Shown here: piece by piece, positions 33,587 to 44,416 of the stretch
Layout of the letters: the number at the start of each line of letters is the position of its first letter
How positions within the stretch are numbered: position 1 is the first letter of the stretch
Assembly: GCA_029339195.1 (NCBI GenBank)
Contig: JAPTJF010000087.1
Span: forward strand, 62,001 to 126,000
Length of the DNA stretch: 64,000 bases
From: Micractinium sp. NFX-FRZ
Lineage: Eukaryota; Chlorophyta; Trebouxiophyceae; Chlorellales; Chlorellaceae
Direction of reading: 5' to 3'
Program-made: the position numbers and the translations under genes
The notes under the pieces: model-generated
What the model was told of the DNA's origin: nothing
The model's input: the letters and a program-made list of their open reading frames with translations, nothing else
Database searches by the model: none

Positions 33587-36500
33587 ATGGCGCCCTCACG
33601 CCCCGGACTGCTCCTGCTGCTGGGCCTGGCCTTGGCCGCCGTCCAGCTCGCGTCAGCCGCCAGCGACCCGCTTGCCAGCTTTGGGTCCAAGCAGGAGGCC
33701 ATTGCTGCCCTGGCACGCTACGACCTGTCCGCCAAGCCGCAGGGCGGCGGCGGCGGCGTGAATGCTGCAGGGTCAGGCGTCAGCGCCGCCGCCATGAGGG
33801 TGAGCACACAACGGGCTTCGGCACAATAGCGGCAGCTGCACCAGAGTGCCAGTTGCAGCCCAGCCGGACGGCGCTGGGGGGTGCATGTGGCCGGCCCATT
33901 TGGTGCCCAATGGGGGCCCCCTGAAGCCTTCCGCCCCCCAGGGCGGGGCAGGGTGTAGGATGCGGTACCTAGCATCACCGGTGGGGCGCGCTGTGCCCTG
34001 CAGCACGCGCCCGCACACCAGGAACGCATGCCTGCCACCGCTCACCAGCCCTCCCTTGCCTGCCCCCGTGCCCTCCCTCCCTGAGCACAGGAGGCTGAGC
34101 TGAAGAATCTGTGGAGCGTCTGGAAAACAAGATACAATGTCAGATACGCCACACCTCGCGAGGTGAGCCAACGCCGCCACACGGCGCACTGCCATAGCTG
34201 GCCAAAGCGCCATGCGCCGCGCTGCGCGCGCTGAGCTTGAGCAGCTGCCTGCGCCCCCTTGCGCACGTGGGGCCATCCCCTACCCCGCCTTGGCCGCCAG
34301 CCTCCCAGCACACCGAGCACCACACTACTGTATGCCTTCAAGGCCGCCGCCCTCCCGACCCACGTCACACCCAGCCCCCTGCCACACCATGCCGTCCCAT
34401 GCTGCCCATGCTGAGCCCGTGCTGTGCCCACCCACCCCCCGCAGGACGCCAGCCGCTACGCCACCTTCAAGGCCAACGTGCAGAAAATTGTGGCGGCCAA
34501 CAACAACCAGGCCATCCGCCACGTGTCGTCCCTCAACGAGTTCACCGCCCTGACGGCCGCCGAGTTCCGCGCCCGCTTCCGCCGCCCCTTTGCCGCCCCC
34601 GTGCTGCGCACCAACCAAACCATGCAGCCCGTGGCGGGCAGCGTGTGGTCGGTCAACGCCCCCGCCTCGCTGGACTGGCGCGGCTCCGGCAAGGTCACGC
34701 CTGTGAAGAACCAGGGAGGGGTGAGTGTGTGCAATGGGCGGCGGGCAGCGGGGCGGTGTGTGTGCTCTCCCGGTGCTTTTGGGGAGGGCACTGGGGTTGT
34801 GGCAGTGGGACATCAGTGCTGCGGCACAGGGCGCTGCTTCCCCGCCCGAATGTTCCGAACACACTTCCGGGGCCACCATGCTGCCACGGTGTCCGCACGT
34901 GGGCACCGCATCATGCCTGCCTGGGCCCCCGTGTGCCGTTGCCGTTGCCGCCCCTGCGAGCTTCCCACCCCACCTCTCCTGCCCCTCACTGTCCCTCCCC
35001 TGCTGCCCCGGCCCCTCCTGCTGCCCCGCCCCCTCCCTGCCCTGCAGTGCGGCAGCTGCTGGGCCTATGCCGGCGTGGCTGCCATTGAGTCCAAGGTCCT
35101 CATCGACCGCAACCAGCAGGCCTCCAATGGCATCAACCTGAGCGAGCAGCAAATCACCAGCTGCGCCTCCAAGCCCAACCCCGGCTACAGCAGCAACGGC
35201 TGCGCCGGGGGGATGATCCACGAGCCTCTCCTGTATGCCGCACGGTGAGGCGGGGGGCAGGGCCACGGGCGCCGCCTGGGGTGACAGGGCGGGGGGAAGG
35301 GGCGACCTTGGGTGGTGTGCGTGACTCACCGCACGTGGATGAGGTGTGCCTGCTGGCCTCCCCGCCCACCCAAGCTGGCCGCCCACGCCGGCCTTTCCGG
35401 CCCCGCCACCCACGCTCCGTGCCAATCCCCTGCCTGACCCCACCCCCTGCAGCAACTTCATCACCACAGAGGCGCGCTACCCGGAGACTTCTGCTGCCTC
35501 CCGCCAGACCGGCGCCTGCCAGGCGGGCCGGCTGTCGGGTGTGCCCCAGTCTGAGCAGATCAAGCTGAGCGGGCAGGGGTATGTGGACCTTCAGATGTGG
35601 TCGGCGGCGGCGCTGCGCGAGGTGGGTGGGGGTTAGACAAGCTGCGGGGTGGTGGCAGAGGTGGGGCTGCTCGGCTCTCCTCTCCCTGCCCTGCCCCCTG
35701 CGCCTGCGCGCAAAGCGTCGCTGGCCTGCTGAGGCTTTGGGCAGCTGCACACGCACCCCGTTCCCACGGCCCTCACCTTTGCCCCGGCCGGCATGCTTGC
35801 AGGCTGTGTCCAAGCAGCCCGTGGTGATCACCATGAAAACAGAGGTGGAAGGCTTCCAGTTCATGGGCTCTGGCATCTGGCGGGCCAACCGCTGCTCCTA
35901 CCCCGGCGGCGCCCCCAGCTGGCGCACCGCGCCCATCGACCACGCCATGTGAGTGAACGGGATTGTGAGGAGTGCGAGGGCGGGAAGGAGCGGCCAAAGA
36001 GCAGGCAGCAGAGCGCCCCGACACGTGTTAATGGGGGGAGGGCTGCAGAACTACTTGTGCCGAGGTGTCGGCAGCGCGGGGGTGCTGCCGCCTCTTGGGG
36101 CGCTCCCGGTCTGCTCGACTGAGCCCCTTGCCTGGCTCACGGCCCGCCCCTCCCCCAACCCCACCATCACCGCAGGCTGCTGGTTGGCTACAACATGCAG
36201 AGCAACCCGCCTTACTGGATCATCAAGAACAGCTGGGGCGGCAGGTGAGCTGCTGGGGGGCGTACAGAGAGCAGGAGGGTGGGATGAGCGGGAAGCACTG
36301 GGACTGAGTGGCTTGGGTGGGGCCAGCACCAGTTGCCACCCTGCCCTCCACCCACCCTGCCTCCCTGCCTCTCCCTTCGCTGTTGTGCGCGTGCAGCTGG
36401 GGCCAGGGCGGCTACTTCTTCGCTGAGATGACTCCAGACAACACCTACGGTACCTGCAACATGTACCGGGTAAGGAGAGGGGGGTGAGGGGGTGGCCAGC

Positions 36501-37957
36501 GCATGCCGTGCATGCTGTGGCAGCATGCTGTCGACGCTGCCCCTCCTCTCACGTACCCCCCTGTCCCCCTCCCTCCCCTGCCCCCTGCAGTGGTCCACCT
36601 ACCCCACCGCGGTGCTTGGCGGCGGCGGCGGCCCCGGCCCCGCCCCCACCCCCTCCCCGCCCACCCCTGGCAGCTGCTCCTACACCGTCAAGTCAGGCGA
36701 CTACCTGTACCTGATTGCCACCCAGCGGCAGACCACCGTGGCAGCCATCCTGGCTCTCAACCCGGGCCTCAACCCAGACCTGCTCGCCGTCGGCCAGGTG
36801 TGCCAAGGGGCTGGGAGGCGCACGGCATGCGCTGTGGCTGGTGTGCACGCGGGCAGTTTGGTCGTGCTGCTGTAGCGGCTGCTGGCCCTGGTTTCCGGCA
36901 GGGCGAGGCCTGTTCTGTACTGCATGCTCGAGCAGAGTGAGCGTCATTTTGTGTCGTACTGCATCTGCACACCACGGGCTCACTCTGCCTGTACCTCTTG
37001 CCGTGCCCCCGGTCGTGCGCAGGTCATCAAGGTGTGCCAGGACGGAGGCCCCGCCCCCACGCCATCCCCCTCCCCCCCGCCGCCCTCCGACAACGGCGGC
37101 GGCGATGCCTGCAAGTACACCGTGCAGCCTGGCGACTACCTGTGGGCAATCTCCCAGAAGCTGGGCACCAGTGTGCAGGCCATCCTGTCGGCTAACCCCG
37201 GATTGAACGCCGACATGCTGTCCGTTGGGCAGGTAGGGGCATATGCATGGCCAGCAGGCAGGCTGCCACGTGGCCATGAGACAGCACCGGCGCTTGCATC
37301 GCGCTGCCATGCCCTTTGGCAGGCCGCCCAGTGATGGCCCACCATCTCAACCCTCCTTCCCTACCCGCCTGCGGCGGTCCACTGGCCAACCTGTGCAACC
37401 TGTGCGCGTCTCAGCTGGTGACACAAAATTGGGGGTGGTGCATCTCACGTTGAACCGCCACTCACCGCTCCTCAACTCTCGCCCGTGCCCCTCCCCCGCC
37501 CTGCAGGTGATCAACGTCCCCTGCAGCGGCCCCGGCCCTACCCCCACGGCCTCCCCCCCGCCGGCCCCCTCAGCCTGCAAGTACACCGTTGTGTCTGGCG
37601 ACTACCTGTGGGCAATCTCCCAGAAGCTGGGCACCAGTGTGGACGCCATCCAGGCACTCAACCCCGGCTTGGACCCCGCCATGCTGTCCGTCGGCCAGGT
37701 GCGTGCTGAGCCTGCTGTGCTAAGGGCAGCTGCACAGCACTGGGCCCCCGGGCGGCCCTTTGCTTGCGTCGCAGGCAGCTGCCTGGGCACGTGGCGAGCC
37801 CCCTGGTGGGTGCCCGGGAGGCGAGCAGCCACCCGCATGCCTCATGCACCCATGTCGTCTTCCCCACCCTTGTCCCATGCCCTCCCATTGATTGCTGCTG
37901 CAGGTCATCAACGTGCCCTGCCGCAGGAAGAGCGCTCGCAGGGCGCTGCTCGCCTGA
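33587..37957 (+). CDS. Secreted papain-like (C1A) cysteine protease with three LysM domains
   Basis: Preproenzyme. The signal peptide ([17 protein letters not shown]) is followed by an I29-type propeptide ([13 protein letters not shown] ... [13 protein letters not shown] ... [16 protein letters not shown]). The mature domain begins near [18 protein letters not shown]. An exon join gives NQGGCGSCWAY, with the oxyanion Gln and catalytic Cys. PIDHAM at an exon end near 35949 supplies the catalytic His and IIKNSWGG with WGQGGYFF the Asn, so the triad is complete. After a Pro-rich linker come three LysM modules ([39 protein letters not shown]), each ending with a VGQ exon end followed by VI(K/N)V in the next exon and separated by P/S/T linkers. 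LysM binds N-acetylglucosamine glycans. Secreted, likely acting in the wall or on foreign walls. The stop is at 37957 after a basic tail. Confidence 0.9.
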
Positions 37958-39058
37958 GCGGGCAGCCCGGCATCACACCCGGCCACCTGCCAGCGCGCAG
38001 CTGGCAGGCTGACTGTACTGCAACCCGAGCGGTGGACCCGCGGGCAAGGCCCGCCGCCATCAGCATGCACGCATCACCCATGCTTCGTTTGGACCAGAGC
38101 AGGGTGTGCATGCGCATGGCCGGCCATGCCCCGGGAGCCCCATGCAAGCTCCACCTGCCATTCAATCTTTGCTACTTGCACACTCATTTGGTGCGGAATG
38201 TTTTTATTGTTTTCGTAATATGATGAGTCTTTTTTGAATACGAGTGCCCCCTGGCCCCCCAGCTTCACCAAATTCATGGCAGTGGGGGCCTTTCTGCTCA
38301 AGTCCAATCCCTTCCTTCAAAGCCCTTCAAATGTCCTGCGCCTCTTGCCAGAAGCGCCCACCAGTAATACACAACAACACACAATGAGGGCAATTGCTAG
38401 CAGCAGGGTGCAAGCAGCGGCGCAAGCAGCCTGGCTGCAGGCATGCCAGTGCTGCGGGCGGCAGCGAGTTTGCGCTGTGCTGGCGGTTTGCAGGGCAGGG
38501 CAGCAAGCACGACCACCTATAGCACGCTAGAACATATAGCACTGGCAATCAGACACGAACAAGGCGTCCACGCCTGGCGCTTTGATTGTGCTACACCACC
38601 ACAAACAGGCTGCTTATGGCGAGCCTGCTGTGAGATATGCTTGGTGACCACTCGGACGTGTGTTTCCCATCGTTTCTGTCATGCCAGAGCACCAGGGTGT
38701 CATTTTTATTGACATCCGTATTCATCACACATACATGAGCAAGCACAATTGGGAAAGAAGTGAGGGGGAGCATGAAAGGATGAGGTGGGAGGCGAAGGGT
38801 GAGTTTTGAGGGAGGTACAGACAGAGAGAGAGGGACAGGGAGTCGTCGGGTAGGCAGGCGCGCCTGCGGCAAGGGCGGGATGAGGAGGGCAGTACGCATG
38901 GGCAAGTAGAGGCGGTACCAAACAGAACTACTGCAATGGTATTCAGGGGGCGGCCGGGGGGTGTGCGGCACGTGGTGCATGCGTGAGGGTCCAAGGCGCA
39001 CCACCACTGTGAGCATGGGAGCGGGTTTGAGGCTTTACCACCCGCTTGAGAACAGGTT
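37958..39058. other. Convergent 3' region between papain-LysM and hydrolase 2
   Basis: About 1.1 kb with the 3' UTRs of two convergent genes. The part at 38740-38900 is purine-rich on the + strand, i.e. pyrimidine-rich in the sense of hydrolase 2. A T-rich stretch lies at 38190-38240. No UGUAA was found for either gene. Confidence 0.4.
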
Positions 39059-42000
39059 TTAAGTCCGTGGGTAGTAGCGAGACATGCTGAGGCGAGCCAG
39101 GCGAGCCTGCCTGTACCGCGGCGCCAGCTTCCGCATGTTGGCCCTCCCCTGGGACTCGAGCCAAATCAGGCTGCCCAGGAAGAAGTCTGCGAGGGGGGGG
39201 GGGGGGCAGGGAAGGGCACGTGGCCGGGGAGCAAGCAACAAGTCGGGAGGGAGGGCAAGTGGTCGGGCAGGCCAGGCCACGGCTGCACCCGACCTCTGCA
39301 CCCACCAACTTGTACACCCGCTTTCAAAGCTTTGGCCCCGCCACGCCGACCACCCCCCGGTTCATCCGCCAACCCAATGCTGTCCCGTGGCAGCCATGGG
39401 CCGCAGGGCGGTCTGAAGGTCAAAGGGGCAGCCCGCCCCCGCACCCACCCAGTCTTCGCCTGCCTCAGTTGGAGCGCCCCACTGCCACCCGCTCAAGCAA
39501 CGTGCGGGTGGAACCAGCAGCACACACACATGCCGAGCTACACCCACCTGACACGGTCTCGTGGTAGCCATACGCCACGTTCATTTCCTGGAAGATGAGC
39601 GAGTAGTTGATGTCCAGGCTGAAAGTGGGGTGCCTGCCCAGGGTCAGCCAGGGCACCTCCCTCACCAGCTTCTGGGGCCACTGGTAGGAGCGGGACCAGC
39701 GGTTCTGCAGGGAAGGAGCGTGGGGATGAAGGCGCGGGGGGATGAAGGGGCGGGAAGGGGCAGGGGAACGGTGGGGTGGGCAGAGGAGAAGAGGGTGCAG
39801 GGGAGGGGCATATTCCTGTCCTGCCCGAATCCGAGGTTGGAACTGCTGGTTGGGGGGCGGCTGGTGCCTGGCCTCTGGTGCCATCCGCCCTCCCACCTGC
39901 CCTCGCACCTGCACACCCATCGCCCTTCTTGTAATGAGACACGAACCCCTCCCAGTCTGGGAAAGAGGTCGCGCAAACTGAGCCCACCACCACCACCAAG
40001 TACCCACCCAGTTGCCGCCCGCCGCCGCACGCGCACAAAAGCGCACGCCGGTTAGGGGGAGAGTGAGACGCGGGCACCTCCCGCCACGCACACAAGACAC
40101 ACACAGACCCACACAGAGACACACCCACAGACAGACACCCCCCCACACACACACCTCGTGGTTCTTAGGGTTGTCCACCAGCCAGCCACGCCGGTCCAGC
40201 ATCCCGATGCGCTTCAGCCCCGCCACGATCGCGATGCTCTGGGCGCGCGTCAGCGTGGGCACGCGGTCCGAAAAGAAGGTGGGGCTGACCTGGCGGGAGT
40301 GGGACTGCAGGGCAGGGCGGGGAGCGGGGGAAGGCAGAGCAGATGGGGGGGCAGGTGAGCGAGGGAATGGGGCGAAAGTCAGGGGCCTGGTGAGGGCGGT
40401 GTGGGCGGTGCAAGCGGGCCCAAGTGTGCCTGGGTAAGCCTGGGTGCCTGCCCGCCTCCCCAGCCTGGCACCAGCTGCCAACCACTTGGCCATGCACGGT
40501 GCCCATGCCAGTGCCTCCTCCCCTCCCCTTCCCCCTTGAACCCACCACAACAATGGTGCTGCGCACGCGGTTGCGCGCCAGGACACCAACATTGACGGGA
40601 GCCTGCTTCATGCCCCACGTGTCGTTCTGCATGGAGGAGGGGGCAGGCAGGCAGGTGGGCAGGCAGGCAGGCAGGCAGGGCAGGCAGGCAGGCCGGTAGA
40701 TGGCAGCCCTCAATGTCTGTGGAAGCATTGCCCCCCACCCCACCCCTGCAGCCCTACGCTTGCCCCCGTGCCAGCCCCGGGTGCAGCCCCTCACCGACAT
40801 GGCCACCCACACAACGGGAGGGTAGGGCTTCACTGCTAGCGTGTTATCACGCTTGAAGATGCCCCAGTCGCGGGGCTCAGGTGTGGAACCCACTGCAGAT
40901 GGGGGGGCAAGCACGTCGGAACAAGGCACAGCTTGTGAGGGGGGCAGGGGCAGGGCAGTCGCTGGGCTGGGGGCACGTGGCACGCAGTCGGGGCAGCTGC
41001 AGCACGCATGGCAGGGTTCCTGTTCCCCTTCGAGGCTGCCTGCAGGAGGGGGCCGCGTTCCCCAAGGACACCCTTCCCTTGAGGGGGGGAAGGGTGTGAC
41101 GCCCCCCTGCCTTGACAAGCCGGTTTCCCAAAGACACAGCACTGCGCGGCTACAGCTTGTGCCCTCGTCCCGCAAGGTTTAAAGGGCCGCACGGGTGCAC
41201 ACTGGAGTGGGGCAGGGCTCACCGGAGATCGTGCCCTTGACCTGGCGCAGCAGCAGGCGCATCTTGGGGATGGAGGGCAGCTCCCAGCGCAGGTAGGGGT
41301 CGCGGCACGTCACCCGCGCGCCTGGTGTGGCCTGCTTGCTGCACACCCACCGGTCTGCATTGATGAATCGCCCCAGGTATCCGGGGATCTTCAGCGCAAA
41401 CGTGGCGCCGCTCGAGGCCTGTGCAGGGGGTGTTTGGTTGGGGAGGGGAGGATAGTGTGCGTGGGTGCAACGGGGAGGGGCGGAGACCGGCTGAGAGTTG
41501 GGGCCCGGTTTGGGGGAGGTGTGCAGGAGCAGCAGCGGTGGGTCGCACCCAACAGGTGCACACCCGCACTGCCCTCCCCCCCAGCGTCCTGCTCACCCCC
41601 CACAGGTAGATGGGCTTGTTGTGCAGCCTGTGTTCGAGCACAAAGTCGGCAATGATGGTCATCGCCTGGCGGGGGCGGGGTGGGGTGGGGTTGGGCAGGG
41701 TGGGGTGGCAGGGAGCGGGGTGGGGGCAGTGGTGCCGGTGTGGGCAGACAGGCAGGAAGTTGGGCAGGCACGGTGCAGCTGCTTTACAACAAGGCGGTGC
41801 AACAAGCGGTGGGCCGCGGCGTAGCGCAGCACGGCGCAGCGCAGCGCCTGCATCGAGCTTGAAGGAGATGAGGAGGCACCCACCTGTGCTTGGTCGTTCG
41901 TGCGGTAGTACCCCCCCGAGCTCCAGCACGAGTTTTGGGCCTTGGCGGTGGGGGTGAGCACGGCATAGCCCCGGGCAAGCGCCATCTTGGTTTGGGCCAT

Positions 42001-43033
42001 CTCCTCCGGGAAGCCTGCAGCGGCACAATAGCCAATGCTGGGTCACGTTGCAGGCACACGTAGCAAGAGGGCGGCACCGCATGGCACCCGGGACAGTGAT
42101 AGGGCTGGTGGCTGCTTGGGCTGCCCCCTGTCAAAAGCCTGCGGCTCCGTATATGCAGGTGGCGGAAGAGCAGTGGGCAGTTGGCTCTGGGCACCCCCCG
42201 CAAGCACCCTCGAGCATGGGGTGGCCCGCCCGCCCGCCTGCCTGCCTGCCTGCCTGCCAGCCCGTCCTCTGGCCATCACCCACCGACCCGTGGCCCGCCC
42301 TTTCCTCTGATGCTGCAGTGCTGCAGTTAGCGTGCCCCTGCCACCACCCCGCCCCTGCTCTCACCCTGGCACTCGGGGCATCTGACGGGGTGGTAGGGCC
42401 AAAAGGTGCGGGAGGAGCGGGCGCAGCCGGGGAAGAACACGACCGTGCCCACGGGCTTCTCAGGCACCTGCTGGGGCGGTTGGGGGGGCGGGCAGCAAGC
42501 AGGGGCAGGTGTAAGGATGACGTGCACAATGCAGCAGCCGCCGCAGCAACAGCGGCACTGTCGCTCTTCTTGCCTGCTGGGGCGTTGGCCTGCAGGCGTC
42601 CGAATGCTGGTGCATGCCTCCACGGCGACCCACCCTACCATAGCTGCCCTGTCACTACCTGCCCACCCGCCCGCCTGCCCGTTCCCTGGGTTTCCTTCCT
42701 GCCTAATTTCGCAAAGGTGCGCACCTGGTAGTAGTGTCTGCGTGTGTAAGCTGCGAATGGGATTGGGTCCAGGCCACGGTTTGCGGCCGAGTGGATGACG
42801 GGCACCTGCACTGCGGCGGTTCCGGCACGCTTGGCCTGCAGCACAGCGCAAAAGGTGTGTGCAAAGTGAGGTCGTTCTGCAGCTTTCCAGCAGCTCGCGG
42901 GATGGACGGGGCATGGGGAAAGCTCAGAGATGCGTCAGGGCTGGCTCGCACCTGTGCTGGCACAGCGGCTGACGCCAGCGTTGCCGCCAGCAGCAGCACC
43001 GCCTGCACTAGGCGCGCCGTTCCAGATTTCATG
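39059..43033 (-). CDS. Secreted alpha/beta hydrolase (hydrolase 2), paralogue of hydrolase 1
   Basis: The ATG at 43033 begins a signal peptide (AVLLLAATLASAAVPAQ). The exon series follows hydrolase 1 block by block: IHSAANRGLDPIPFAAYTRR then HYYQ, VPEKPVGTVVFFPGCARSS with RCPEC, FPEEMAQTKMALARGYAVL, CWSSGGYYRTNDQ, IIADFVLEHRLHNKPIYLWG joined to ASSGATFALKIPG (GxSxG nucleophile), VSPTFFSDRVPTLTRAQSI, YQWPQKLVREVPWLTLG, MNVAYGYHETVS, and a last exon LGSLIWLESQGRANMRKLA ending YYPRT-stop. It ends where hydrolase 1 continues into its Pro-rich and Cys-rich tail, so it is the simpler form. Intron positions look largely shared, implying a local duplication with the cystatin-like and protease genes between the copies. 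Substrate unknown. Confidence 0.75.
40084..40155. repeat. CA/GT-rich simple repeat at a hydrolase-2 splice donor
   Basis: A run of CACA/CAGACA units on the + strand reads GTGTGTGT on the gene's strand, directly downstream of the exon ending near 40156. Confidence 0.7.
40641..40694. repeat. GGCA tetranucleotide microsatellite
   Basis: About 12 imperfect GGCA/CAGG units in a hydrolase-2 intron, with short interruptions. A second, shorter tract with CTGC units lies at about 42232-42262. Confidence 0.8.
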
Positions 43034-43449
43034 GCGCCGATCCGGGACTGCAGGGGCCTCTGAGCGGTCTCCTGCAGGGCAGGGCGAACAGAGAGCGGCA
43101 GTCCGCAATCCAATCTGCTGAGGGAGATGCTCGGGATGTCGAGCCACGCGGACGGTCGATCCCCCTGCATGTCGCGTCTGTGCAGGGGCATGTTGTGGCA
43201 GGAGTGCCCGGGGGGCTTGGATGCGGGGGCATGTTCCAAATTGCGCGCACCTCGAGCGCCCAGCGTCAGCCGTGAAGTCCGTGATAGCCGGCCCAAAGCT
43301 GTCCCCGAGCAACACCGCGTATATGAACACATCCCAGGGGCTCTCCGCCGCAACAATTCAGTCCAGCTCCCTGGCGGTGCCACGCGGGCGCCGCCAGGCG
43401 GGCCGACACTTGTGGCGCCACACTCCCTTTCATGACAACTGTGGATGGA
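43034..43449 (-). promoter_or_regulatory. Short spacer upstream of hydrolase 2
   Basis: About 415 nt between the hydrolase-2 ATG and the poly(A) element of the upstream Gln-rich gene. It should carry the hydrolase-2 promoter and leader. No motif stands out. Confidence 0.4.
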
Positions 43450-44416
43450 TTACACAACACTCTACTTGAATGGGGCTCTATACAAGGATGGCAGGGCAGA
43501 GAAACGTTGCGACGGGGGGACTGGACGGGGGAAGGGATGAGTGAGGAAGAACGTGGTGCGTAGCCTCATGCTGCGGTCTGCTTGGGTCGTAGGGGGAACA
43601 GGGTAGGGTAGCACTGAAGGGGAGCGGAAAGAACACGGGGTTGCACCGTCAATTGCGTACGGTGGGTTCCCAATGAATGGTGGGTGCAAGGGAGGGGGAG
43701 AAGAATCGGGAGAAGAGTGCCGCGGGGGAGGCTTGCGGGAAATCGAAGAGGGCTGGTGAGGGTGGGCAGGGGAAGGGTGCGCGCCCTGCAGATGCATACG
43801 CAAGGCTGCAAACAGGCAGAGCTGCCTGCTGGCGCGCGCCGTGGGAGGATTAAAAAACACTATATGTACAGAGACACAAAAGGCGGGGGAGGTGGACGAC
43901 GGGGTGGCACAGGGGAAAAGGCGGGCAGTCAGGTGGGGGGTGGTGGCGAGGGTGTGGGAGCGCACGCAAGGGACGGCGCGATGAATGGGGCAATGCAGGG
44001 GCGAGGCGACGGGAGGAGGGGAGGGGTCAGACGCGTAAAAGGGGATGCGCAGGGGGTCCGGGGGGTGGGGGGCGGGCGAAGCCGGGGCAGGGTGCGGCGG
44101 CACCTGATGCCTGCGCCTCACTATGAAATGCTGCATAACCAACGATTGGGGGCTGATGGGACGGGGTGCATGGCACCAGGTAAAAACCCGAGGGTGGGGC
44201 TAGGGTTTGGGCCACAAGCACACGACCCGAGGGTGGGACTAGGGTTGGGGCCACAAGCACAGGGAGCGGCCGGCGGGAACAGTTTTGAAACAAAAGAGAA
44301 GGGATCTTCGGTTGTGGCAAGAGTGGGAAGCACGATGGGCATGCAGGCATCACGGGCGCGGCTGCGCGGCGTTGCCGCGCACCGGCTTGGAACCGGCGGG
44401 CTGCCGCATGCCCCGC
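43450..44416 (-). other. Long 3' UTR of the Gln-rich gene with UGUAA at 43450-43454
   Basis: About 0.97 kb without exons, purine-rich on the + strand and therefore pyrimidine-rich in the transcript. TTACA at 43450-43454 is TGTAA on the minus strand and marks the likely end. Confidence 0.55.
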
